The notes below the pieces were generated by a model. That model was not told where the DNA came from, searched no databases, and saw only the letters and a program-made list of their open reading frames with translations. DNA of 64,000 bases from Candidatus Scalindua arabica. Lineage in GTDB: Bacteria; Planctomycetota; Brocadiia; Brocadiales; Scalinduaceae. Where the stretch lies: positions 21,031 to 85,030 of the forward strand of contig JAANXD010000077.1 of assembly GCA_018263435.1 (NCBI GenBank), read 5' to 3'. Below, piece by piece: positions 1 to 8,150 of this stretch (within the stretch, counting starts at the first letter, position 1; each line of letters opens with the position of its first letter). A program made the position numbers and the translations under genes.

Positions 1-340
1 TTTGCTCAGCTCCTAGGATAATAAGATTGGCACCAGCCGCCTGAACCTCACTGGCCTTATGCATAACGTATTCGTGGGACACATCGCTATAGGAAAAAAC
101 CACTTCATCAATCCTGTGGTCCTTGATAAGTCCCGTTAGCTCTTTTTCATCGTAAATGGGAATACCGTCAGGATATAATCTACCGGCAAGCTCAGATGGA
201 TATTTTCTGTCAGCAATGTTCGGGATTTGAGTTGCTGTGAAAGCTACAACTTCATAGTCTTCGTTATTCTTATAGAAGACATTGAAGTTATGGAAGTCTC
301 TCCCTGCTGCCCCCATTATTATGGTTTTTATCTTTTTCAT
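1..340 (-). CDS. Cyclic 2,3-diphosphoglycerate synthetase-like protein, N-terminal part (cut by window edge)
   Basis: The reading frame runs from an ATG at 340 down through base 1 without a stop, so only the first 113 codons are in the window and the ORF track missed it. The N-terminus (KTIIMGAAGRDFHNFN) and the stretches VVAFTATQIPNI, LYPDGIPIY and VVFSYSDVSHEYVMHKAS are the hallmark start of the family annotated as cyclic 2,3-diphosphoglycerate synthetase or related GTPase-like proteins; this is family recognition from memory. The C-terminal nucleotide-binding part lies outside, so the true substrate cannot be judged. It is transcribed away from the divergent M16 gene at 566. Confidence 0.7.
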   Translation of the reverse strand, partial: MKKIKTIIMGAAGRDFHNFNVFYKNNEDYEVVAFTATQIPNIADRKYPSELAGRLYPDGIPIYDEKELTGLIKDHRIDEVVFSYSDVSHEYVMHKASEVQAAGANLIILGAEQ

Positions 341-565
341 ATTTATTTCCATACTTTTGTTAATATATCTTTAACCATCTTACGTGATATATCACTGCTC
401 AAAACTACTATAGTGTTTAACAAATATCAATAGAAAACAGTTTCGTTTGTTGTATCTTCAAAATCTCCTTGCCTTGATTCTGTATTGGGAATACAATCAG
501 CCTTTGCAAAGGAAAGTTCCTACCTTACATATGTTTCTTTCAACATAAAAATATATAGTGGTATA

Positions 566-1924
566 ATGTTAAGGTTATCCGTACTATGTCTACTGGTTAT
601 TTCACACTTGCTTATTTATATGCATACTTCAACTGCAGAACAAATAAAATTTGATATTAAGGAACACCGTCTGGAAAATGGTTTGAGGCTGCTTATACAT
701 CAGGACCATTCATCGCCCATTATAAGTTTCCAGGTATGGTATAACGTGGGTTCCATAAACGAGAGACCAGGTATAACCGGTATTTCACACCTGTTTGAAC
801 ACATGATGTTCAAGGGATCAAAGAATGTTGATTCGGAAGAGCATAGCCGTATTATTCAACGGAATGGTGGTACGGATAATGCCTTTACCACTGAGGATAT
901 GACCGCTTATTTTGAAAATCTTCCCAGTTCCCAGCTTGAATTAGCAGTAAAACTGGAGGCAGACAGGATGGCTCACCTTCGGCTTACGGCTGAGACCCTG
1001 GCGTCTGAAAGACAGGTGGTAAAGGAGGAGAGGCGCATGCGGGTAGATAATTCACTTTTTGGTAAACTGAATGAGGGCCTTTACTCAACTACATTTACCA
1101 AACACCCGTATCGATGGCCAGTAATAGGGTGGATGTCCGATATAGATGCCATAACTCTGGATGACTGCAAGGCTTTTTACAGTACGCACTATGCACCAAA
1201 TAATGCTACCGTCATAATACTTGGAGACATAGATTTTGATAAAACCATATCCCTGGTGGAGAAGTATTTTGGACATATACCTTCTGCAGAGCGTCCGGAA
1301 GAGTTGATCCAAATGGAGGACCCACAAAGTCAGGAAAGGCATAAAGACCTTTATGTTGATACCCAGTTTCCCTGGCTTGCTGTTGCTTATCACATACCGG
1401 AGGCAGCCCATGATGACATTCCGGTATTAGAACTTATTGAGAATATACTTACGGAAGGACGCAGTTCCAGACTCTACAGGAAGATCATATATGAAGATCA
1501 GTCTGCCCTTTCTGTCTTCGCATCTGTTGATAAGTACAAAGACCCGGGGTTATTTGTCATTACGGTCAGAAGTATAAAACAAGGGCATACTCCTGAAGAA
1601 GTTGCATCCGTGATTAATGAAAGTCTGGAACAATTCAAGACTGAAAAAGTAACGGACCGTGAACTTGAGAAGGCAAGAAATAAAATGGAAACAAACCTGA
1701 TCTTTGGTCTCCAGACCAACTTTGTCAGAGGTATGCGGTTAGGGTTCAGTATGGCAAGGACTGGTGACCCTCTGGGGTTTTTTAAGAATCTGGAAAAGTA
1801 CAGACATACAACTGCAGAAGAAATACAAAAGGTAGCAAGGAAATATTTTACACATGAAAATCGAACTATAGTGAGGTTGCTTCCTAAAGAGGAGAAGTCA
1901 GAAACAGTTGAGAGTAGTCTGTAG
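566..1924 (+). CDS. M16 family zinc peptidase, catalytic member
   Basis: This is a pitrilysin/insulinase-type (M16) metalloprotease of about 452 aa. The ORF track opens at a TTG (485), but the ATG at 566 is preferred because it starts a hydrophobic signal peptide (MLRLSVLCLLVISHLL), placing the enzyme in the envelope. The inverted zinc motif HLFEH is at residues 75-79 and the third ligand is probably E154 or E155 in VVKEERR. A second M16 domain follows from about residue 230 to the end. The next gene is a second M16 protein without the zinc site, so the two probably form the usual heterodimer of active and inactive halves. The TAG stop lies inside a dispersed palindromic element. Substrate is unknown. 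Confidence 0.9.
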   Translation: MLRLSVLCLLVISHLLIYMHTSTAEQIKFDIKEHRLENGLRLLIHQDHSSPIISFQVWYNVGSINERPGITGISHLFEHMMFKGSKNVDSEEHSRIIQRNGGTDNAFTTEDMTAYFENLPSSQLELAVKLEADRMAHLRLTAETLASERQVVKEERRMRVDNSLFGKLNEGLYSTTFTKHPYRWPVIGWMSDIDAITLDDCKAFYSTHYAPNNATVIILGDIDFDKTISLVEKYFGHIPSAERPEELIQMEDPQSQERHKDLYVDTQFPWLAVAYHIPEAAHDDIPVLELIENILTEGRSSRLYRKIIYEDQSALSVFASVDKYKDPGLFVITVRSIKQGHTPEEVASVINESLEQFKTEKVTDRELEKARNKMETNLIFGLQTNFVRGMRLGFSMARTGDPLGFFKNLEKYRHTTAEEIQKVARKYFTHENRTIVRLLPKEEKSETVESSL

Positions 1925-1993
1925 CGGAACGGCTTTAGCCTTCCATTTATACACTTAGACATGGTAATGGAAACCTGAAGGTTTCCGCTACGT
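1921..1993. repeat. REP-like palindromic element, copy 1 (GGCTTTAGCC family)
   Basis: Outer arms GTAGCGGAA and TTTCCGCTAC can pair, with complementary inner arms TTCCATT and AATGGAA. They enclose two small palindromes, GGCTTTAGCC and AACCTGAAGGTT, so the single strand can fold as a stem with side hairpins. The same plan recurs at 29977-30054 and, with changed arms, at 49666-49730. The first bases GTAG include the stop codon of the upstream M16 gene. Confidence 0.75.
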
Positions 1994-2112
1994 CTTAATT
2001 TAATGACATTGCATCCAGTAGGCAGGGTAATAGTACAAAGAATAAGGCCCAATCTATTAAATTATAAGATTATTGATAACAGTGTAAAAATCCATATTCA
2101 TATAAATTGCGT

Positions 2113-3528
2113 ATGTTAAAGATCGCAAATTCTTATTTATGTCGCTATGTGCTCACAATTATTCTGATTCCATTCACAATCCTTATTAGTGGTATATACC
2201 TGCAGGGTGCAGGAATGGATGAAGGAAACGTAGTACCTATGAAATACCAGAAGGCAAAACTTGATAACGGATTAAGCATAATCATGGTCGAACACCATGA
2301 ATTACCAGTTGTGGCTATAGAGTTGCTGGTGAAGGCCGGTTCTGCACATGACCCGCAGGAGAAGTTCGGACTTGCACATATAGTTGCACAACTTCTCCGT
2401 GAAGGTACACGTTCAAGAAATTCTCTGGAGATATCTGAGGAGATAGACTTTATAGGTGGCTCACTGAGTGTGGATTGTGATTACGATTCATCATCAGTTA
2501 CCACTACGGCACTTGTAAAACATTTTAAGACTATACTTGACTTGGTTTCTGAGGTTACAAGATTTCCTGTATTTCAATCAAAGGACATAGAATTTCACAG
2601 AGATAAGACCATAACATCTATACTAATGGAGAAGGATGATAAGTCGTTTATAGCCAGCAGGCATTTCAGTGAGATGCTTTACGGTGCTCACCCTTATGCT
2701 CATCCTTCCATTGGGACGGTAGAAAGCCTTAAGGAGATTTCAAGAGATGAAATCATACATTTTCACAAGACTAATTTTCTTCCCAACAATTCTATACTGA
2801 CAGTGGTTGGTGATATCGATCCTGCAAACACACTTGCTGCCATTAAAGAAACCTTTGGTGATTGGAAGAAAGGTAACGTTCAGGAATTAATATTACCGTC
2901 TATACCAGAAATAAACGGATATAAGATAAGGATTGTAGATAAGCCGGATTTGACACAGACAGAGATACTCCTGGGGCATCCGGGTATTACCCGCGATGAT
3001 CATGATTATTTCCCGGTTATGTTATTGAACTATATTCTTGGCAGGGGGCCTACGTCAAGGCTCTATACAAGGATAAGAGCGGAGAAGGGTCTTACCTATG
3101 GTGCTAACAGTCGTTTTGCGATGAGAGAATTACAGGGGCCATTTTATATTAGGACTTACAGTAAGAATGAAACCGCAATTGAAACTCTCAGGCTGGTTCT
3201 GGATGAGTTGAGGAAACTGAAGTCAAACGGTGTGACAAAGGAAGAATTAGATAGTTCCAAATCATATTTCGTTGGACACTTTCCCTTGAGTATGGAGACA
3301 CCTGCCCAGATAGCTGCTAAGATAATAGATCAGGAATTTTATGGCCTGCCTGAGAATTATCTGGATAAATACCTGGATAATATCAAGGCTGTTTCCATGG
3401 AAGACATTGAACGTACAATAAAAAGGATACTGGACCCCGGTAATATCGTAATCACACTCGTAAGCAGGGCAGAAGACATCATGGAGGAGGCGAAGGCATT
3501 GGGAGAAGTGGAATTAAAGGGGCTGTAA
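2113..3528 (+). CDS. M16 family protein, non-catalytic partner
   Basis: A second M16-fold protein of about 471 aa with an N-terminal hydrophobic export segment (YVLTIILIPFTILISGIYL). The track starts at a TTG (2107); the ATG six bases later is preferred. At the place of the zinc motif HxxEH it reads HIVAQ (about residues 89-93), so the catalytic glutamate and second histidine are missing. In paired bacterial M16B proteases one subunit is normally degenerate in this way and contributes to the closed chamber. The C-terminal half keeps typical M16 features (LNYILGRGPTSRLYTRIR and GLTYGA). It follows the active member after a repeat-bearing gap and probably shares its transcript. Confidence 0.87.
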   Translation: MLKIANSYLCRYVLTIILIPFTILISGIYLQGAGMDEGNVVPMKYQKAKLDNGLSIIMVEHHELPVVAIELLVKAGSAHDPQEKFGLAHIVAQLLREGTRSRNSLEISEEIDFIGGSLSVDCDYDSSSVTTTALVKHFKTILDLVSEVTRFPVFQSKDIEFHRDKTITSILMEKDDKSFIASRHFSEMLYGAHPYAHPSIGTVESLKEISRDEIIHFHKTNFLPNNSILTVVGDIDPANTLAAIKETFGDWKKGNVQELILPSIPEINGYKIRIVDKPDLTQTEILLGHPGITRDDHDYFPVMLLNYILGRGPTSRLYTRIRAEKGLTYGANSRFAMRELQGPFYIRTYSKNETAIETLRLVLDELRKLKSNGVTKEELDSSKSYFVGHFPLSMETPAQIAAKIIDQEFYGLPENYLDKYLDNIKAVSMEDIERTIKRILDPGNIVITLVSRAEDIMEEAKALGEVELKGL

Positions 3529-3918
3529 ATAGTGTAGGTTTTCGTGATAAGCACTTAATTGATTCTCGTATATAAAAGATGAAGATCTAAGGCATGCTGA
3601 ACCGTTTTCTTATCATAATAATGCTGTTAGTTCTCTTACAATACTATCATTTTTTAAAGACTTTTAAGTTAAAGGAAATAGTAATAAAAAAATAATTGCC
3701 ATCTACAGAAATTGTGTTATATATATTGAGTACTTTATGTCGAAAAAATACATCAATCCACAAACTCACCTTTTATATCACATATTCAATTGAAGTAATG
3801 TCAGAAGCAAAATCTTTCATAATCCATAAGAGAATACTGTTTGAATAAGCAATTTAATAAGCTATATTTACAAAATTTACATTATTTGTTTATAACCCAA
3901 ATTATTGGGAGAGAATGA
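3529..3918. other. A+T-rich intergenic stretch with no supported gene
   Basis: About 390 bases between the M16 pair and the glycosyltransferases. I see no RNA gene or strong hairpin. A 33-codon frame from the ATG at 3594 encodes a hydrophobic peptide (MLNRFLIIIMLLVLLQYY), but it has only a poor ribosome site and no recognisable family, so it is not called. The composition becomes visibly more A+T-rich here and stays so through the two glycosyltransferases. Confidence 0.5.
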
Positions 3919-5172
3919 ATGAGTATACAGCCGATAAAGAATGTTGGATTCATTTCAACAAGAATCGCCGGAACGGACGGCGTTTCTTTAGAGATTGAAA
4001 AATGGGCAGAGGTACTGAAACGAAATCGATTCGATTGCTTTTATTTTGGGGGGGAAATTGATCGCGATGAAGAGATTTCGTTCAAAGTCGATGAGGCTCA
4101 TTTTGAACATCCAGACATTTGTGACATAAATAAAAGCCTGTTTGGTGTTACAAATCGAACGAGAAAAATTTCAAAGAATATTCAAAAGATTCAAGAGAAA
4201 CTAAAATCAGCACTATATGATTTTCGTAAAAAGTTTAAGATCGATTTAATAATACCCGAGAATGCATTAACAATACCTTTGAATATTCCATTGGGTATCG
4301 CCATTACTGAGTTCATTGCTGAAACAGGCATCCCGACAATAGCACATCATCATGATTTTTATTGGGAGAGAGATCGTTTTCAAATCAACGCCTGTCAGGA
4401 TTATCTGGACAAGTCTTTTCCTCCTGACCTTCCTTCGATTCGTCATGCCGTAATCAATTCCCCGGCATCTAAACAATTGAGTCATAGATTGGGAATTTCA
4501 AATACGATTATTCCAAATGTCTATAATTTTGCTGAAGAACCAGAAGGTCTAGAGAATTTTCCCTGCGAGCTAAAGAGTAAAATCGGCATTAAGAAAGATG
4601 ATCTTTTTATTTTGCAACCAACCCGTGTTGTGCCAAGAAAATGGATCGAAAGGTCAATTGAGATTGTACATAATTTAAAATTACAAAATCCAACTCTCGT
4701 AATCTCTCATGCATCTGGAGACGAAGGAGATGATTATTATCATCGGATTATGGAATATGCAAAATTTATGGGAGTTAAGATCATTACTATCGATAATCTT
4801 ATAGGCGGCTATCATGGAAACGGAAATAAAAAGTATACGATTGCTGATGTATATAAATGTGCTGATATTGTCACATATCCAAGTGGCTATGAAGGGTTTG
4901 GGAATGCGGTTCTGGAGACCATCTATTTTAATAGGCCGATCGTTGTTAACAGGTATTCAATCTATATTGCTGATATAGAGCCTAAGGGCTTCGATGTAAT
5001 TACGATAGACGGAGTTGTCACTACAAAAACAGTTAAGAAGATAAGGCAGGTATTGAAAGATGAAGAGCTTCGGGAAGAAATGGTTAGAAAGAATTTTGAT
5101 CTGGCAAAACGGTTTTTTTCATTTGAAGTTCTGGAAAAAAGATTAATGTACATGCTTAGTACATTCGATTAA
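3919..5172 (+). CDS. Family 4 glycosyltransferase (GT-B fold)
   Basis: A retaining GT4-type glycosyltransferase of 417 aa. The C-terminal nucleotide-sugar half contains LFILQPTRVVPRKWIERSIE (start of the donor domain, around residue 230) and the E-x7-E signature EGFGNAVLE at residues 325-333. The N-terminal half includes the HHHDFYWER stretch that follows the acceptor-side Rossmann strands. There is no signal peptide or membrane segment, so it should act in the cytoplasm. A ribosome site (GGGAGAG) precedes the ATG. The next gene encodes a second GT4 enzyme of almost equal length and then APS kinase, suggesting a joint role in making a glycan or glycoside. Donor and acceptor are unknown. Confidence 0.85.
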   Translation: MSIQPIKNVGFISTRIAGTDGVSLEIEKWAEVLKRNRFDCFYFGGEIDRDEEISFKVDEAHFEHPDICDINKSLFGVTNRTRKISKNIQKIQEKLKSALYDFRKKFKIDLIIPENALTIPLNIPLGIAITEFIAETGIPTIAHHHDFYWERDRFQINACQDYLDKSFPPDLPSIRHAVINSPASKQLSHRLGISNTIIPNVYNFAEEPEGLENFPCELKSKIGIKKDDLFILQPTRVVPRKWIERSIEIVHNLKLQNPTLVISHASGDEGDDYYHRIMEYAKFMGVKIITIDNLIGGYHGNGNKKYTIADVYKCADIVTYPSGYEGFGNAVLETIYFNRPIVVNRYSIYIADIEPKGFDVITIDGVVTTKTVKKIRQVLKDEELREEMVRKNFDLAKRFFSFEVLEKRLMYMLSTFD

Positions 5173-5280
5173 TTATCCACTTTAGAGAGGATGTCATATT
5201 AGCCAGTTTGTTATTGTAAAAAATATAACTACTACTTTAAGCCTTTCCCGCGGCTTAAACACGAAGAAAGATGGTTGAAG

Positions 5281-6525
5281 ATGATCAATGTAGCGATTCT
5301 TCATTATTCATGTCCACCTGTTATTGGGGGTGTTGAAGAAATTGTCAGACAACAGGCATCTCTTTTATATAGATACTATCATCCGGTTAAAGTTATTGCT
5401 GGCAGTGGTTCGCAATTTACTGAAGATTTTGCCGTAGAAATAAATCCTCTACTCTCTTCCCGTAATTCTGAAATTTTGCAGTTACAACAAAATCCTACTG
5501 AAAATCATGAAGGAATTCGGGAAATGACTGGTACAATTCTTAAATATTTGAAAGGTAGTCTCCAGAATTTTGATATCCTTATCGCTCACAATGTGCTTTC
5601 GATGCATTACAATCTACCTTTAACGTTAGCATTGCATAAGTTGGCAAATACGAAAACTATTAAGGTGGTAAATTGGAATCATGATTCGCCGTATTTTTAT
5701 AAGAATTATTCAAAGGAAATTGAAGAAAAACCGTGGTTGATTCTAAAGAAATATAATCCAAATATATCTTACATAACTATCTCACCAAGCCGGGCAAAAG
5801 AATTTCAAGCGTTGTACAAAACAAAAAAAGAAATAACTGTTATTCCAAATGGAATAGGCCCCATTCGTGTTTTTTCTTTAGGAAAAACTGCCATGCGCTT
5901 AATCAAAGAAAATAATTTATTTACTGCCGGATTATTAATGATACAACCTTCGAGATTGCACTCCCGGAAAAATGTAGAGCTTTCTATTGAAGTTTTGAGG
6001 GCCTTTCATGGCAAAGGTATTCAGGCCAAATTAATTCTGGCCGGAGCATATGATCCACATGAAAGAAAAACATCACATTATTATAACAAACTAAAAGATT
6101 TAGCAGAATCCTTACAAGTACAAAAACATATTATCATACTTGGTGATTATGTTTTTGAGAGTGGCGAGAAAATGATAGCAGACTGGGATACGATACGTGA
6201 TCTTTACCAAATCTCAGACTTACTTTTTATGCCAAGTAAACAAGAAGGATTTGGTATTCCATTATTAGAAGCTGGAATGTTGAAATTACCGATTGCCTGT
6301 TCCGATATAGACCCATTTAAATCTATTGCCGGAAAGGATGCATTCTATTTTTCATTAAAAGACCGTCCAAAAGAGATTGCGGAAAATGTTTTGGAATATT
6401 TGGAACAATTGCGGCCGCACCGTATGTATCGAAAAGTATTTCGTAATTATTTGTGGGATAATATATATAATGATTTACTAAAACCTTTTTTAGAGAAAAA
6501 TGTAAATATATCGGGATCAGTTTAA
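5281..6525 (+). CDS. Family 4 glycosyltransferase (GT-B fold)
   Basis: A second GT4 enzyme of about 414 aa. The track begins at a TTG (5275), and the ATG two codons later is equally placed and preferred. The N-terminus HYSCPPVIGGVEEIVRQQA is the typical GT4 acceptor-domain opening with its glycine-rich loop. IPNGIGPI precedes the donor domain, where MIQPSRLHSRKNVELSIE and the E-x7-E motif EGFGIPLLE (residues 322-330) are seen. It has no export signal. About 100 bases separate it from the preceding GT4 gene and the two are co-directional, so a common transcript is likely. The substrate cannot be read from sequence. Confidence 0.85.
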   Translation: MINVAILHYSCPPVIGGVEEIVRQQASLLYRYYHPVKVIAGSGSQFTEDFAVEINPLLSSRNSEILQLQQNPTENHEGIREMTGTILKYLKGSLQNFDILIAHNVLSMHYNLPLTLALHKLANTKTIKVVNWNHDSPYFYKNYSKEIEEKPWLILKKYNPNISYITISPSRAKEFQALYKTKKEITVIPNGIGPIRVFSLGKTAMRLIKENNLFTAGLLMIQPSRLHSRKNVELSIEVLRAFHGKGIQAKLILAGAYDPHERKTSHYYNKLKDLAESLQVQKHIIILGDYVFESGEKMIADWDTIRDLYQISDLLFMPSKQEGFGIPLLEAGMLKLPIACSDIDPFKSIAGKDAFYFSLKDRPKEIAENVLEYLEQLRPHRMYRKVFRNYLWDNIYNDLLKPFLEKNVNISGSV

Positions 6526-6623
6526 AATTAATAGGACGCAACCGCCTATTAGCCTGTCGGGCTATAATCTGCGTTTATCCATGTCTTATTAATTTATTCT
6601 CTAGTATTTAGAAAGGGTATAAA

Positions 6624-7235
6624 ATGGCAGGACAAAAAGCAACTAACATCAAATGGCATCATGGCAAGATTACACGAGAAGACAGGGTGAAATTGCTGAA
6701 TCAGAGGGGTGTAACCATATGGCTTACAGGCCTCTCAGGTTCTGGTAAATCAACAATTGCTGTTGAGCTTGAACATGCCCTCATTGAGAACAGACATCAG
6801 GCATACATACTTGATGGTGACAACATACGTCATGGCCTGAATAAAAATCTTGGCTTCTCGCCTGATGACCGTACTGAGAATATTCGCCGGATTGGTGAAG
6901 TTGCAAAACTGTTTACGGAGGCAGGCATAATAACAATTACCGCCTTTATTTCTCCATATAGAGAAGATCGGGATGCTGTCAGGAGATTGCTGAATGATGG
7001 TGAATTTATAGAGGTACATGTTAAATGCCCTCTTGATGTTTGTGAGGAGCGTGATACAAAAGGTTTATATAAGAAGGCACGTGCAGGTGAGGTGAAGGAT
7101 TTTACCGGCATTTCAGCACCCTATGAAGAGCCGCTCAATCCTGAGATAACAATTGACTCGTCAAAGCTGACAGTTGAGGAATCAACAAGAGCAGTATTAA
7201 ATTATCTTGAGGAAAAAGGATATGTGAAGTTTTAG
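6624..7235 (+). CDS. cysC: Adenylylsulfate (APS) kinase
   Basis: This enzyme phosphorylates APS to PAPS, the donor for sulfation and an intermediate of assimilatory sulfate reduction. At 203 aa it is a normal stand-alone CysC. The P-loop GLSGSGKST is at residues 36-44, followed by the conserved DGDNIRHGLNKNLGFS, the FISPYREDRD segment and KGLYKKARAGEVKDFTGI of the lid. A ribosome site AAAGGG lies upstream of the ATG. No ATP sulfurylase or PAPS reductase gene is nearby. Two glycosyltransferases precede it, so supplying PAPS for sulfation of their product is a reasonable but unproved idea. Confidence 0.95.
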   Translation: MAGQKATNIKWHHGKITREDRVKLLNQRGVTIWLTGLSGSGKSTIAVELEHALIENRHQAYILDGDNIRHGLNKNLGFSPDDRTENIRRIGEVAKLFTEAGIITITAFISPYREDRDAVRRLLNDGEFIEVHVKCPLDVCEERDTKGLYKKARAGEVKDFTGISAPYEEPLNPEITIDSSKLTVEESTRAVLNYLEEKGYVKF

Positions 7236-7294
7236 ACGATGGTGAAAAAATGAAGTGGTAATAAAAATGTTATTCTGAAAAAGGAGAAGCTTGT

Positions 7295-8095
7295 ATGAAA
7301 ATTTCCAGGGGCTGTATTAGTCTGATCATAGTTATTTTGTTTCTTTCACTATCCTGTACTACTGTACCAATTACAGGCAGGCAGCAGTTTAGTATACTTC
7401 CAGATTATGCAATGCTTTCTATGAGCCTTCAACAGTACAATGAATTCCTTAAAACCAATAAAATCAGCCGTAATCAGGAACAAACTAAAATGGTCAAAAA
7501 GGTTGGCAGAAAGATTCAAATGGCAGTGGAACAATATTTTACCGACAAAAATATGTCTCATGCATTAAAAGATTACAAATGGGAATTTAATCTTATTGAA
7601 AGTGAAGAAAAAAATGCATGGGCGATGCCGGGAGGGAAAGTTGTTGTATATGAGGGAATTTTGCCGATTACTAAAGATGAGGCCGGCCTGGCAGTAGTTA
7701 TGGGACATGAAATAGCTCATGCGATTGCCAAACATGGTAATGAGAGAATGAGTCAGGGCTTAATTGCACAAATAGGTGGGATGACACTCTCAAAAGCCCT
7801 GGCAGAAAAACCTGAAAAAACAAGGCAACTCTGGATGACTGTCTTCGGTGTTGGTGCTCAATACGGAGTCATGCTTCCTTTCAGTCGTCTCCAGGAATCT
7901 GAAGCAGACCACCTTGGTTTAATATTTATGGATATAGCCGGTTACAATCCAGATGAAGCTGTAGAAGTCTGGAAAAGAATGGCACAATTGAAAGAGGGTC
8001 AGGCGCCACCGGAATTTTTGAGCACACATCCCTCTGACGAGACCAGGATAAGAAAGATTAAAGAAACAATACCGAAAGCGAAGCAGTATTTATAA
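7295..8095 (+). CDS. M48 family zinc metalloprotease, lipoprotein
   Basis: A membrane-anchored periplasmic peptidase of 266 aa in the LoiP/YcaL/BepA-like group. The N-terminus is a lipoprotein signal peptide ending in the lipobox LSLSC, so it is probably lipid-anchored. The zinc motif HEIAH lies near residue 137, and the third ligand glutamate is in ESEADHLGL near residue 201. The C-terminus FLSTHPSDETRI is the usual M48 ending. These enzymes degrade misfolded outer-membrane proteins. A good ribosome site (AAAGGAGAAG) precedes the ATG. It has no TPR extension. Confidence 0.93.
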   Translation: MKISRGCISLIIVILFLSLSCTTVPITGRQQFSILPDYAMLSMSLQQYNEFLKTNKISRNQEQTKMVKKVGRKIQMAVEQYFTDKNMSHALKDYKWEFNLIESEEKNAWAMPGGKVVVYEGILPITKDEAGLAVVMGHEIAHAIAKHGNERMSQGLIAQIGGMTLSKALAEKPEKTRQLWMTVFGVGAQYGVMLPFSRLQESEADHLGLIFMDIAGYNPDEAVEVWKRMAQLKEGQAPPEFLSTHPSDETRIRKIKETIPKAKQYL

Positions 8096-8150
8096 AGAAG
8101 GTATTCTGTTTTTCAGGTAAAGGAAAAATAGCAAACCTTGAAATGGGGAC

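Noticed and set aside
1498-2052. 184-codon minus-strand frame
   Set aside because: Antisense to the M16 gene and to the palindromic element.
3594-3695. 33-codon hydrophobic frame between the M16 and glycosyltransferase genes
   Set aside because: Weak ribosome site, no family, and A+T-rich sequence gives such frames by chance.
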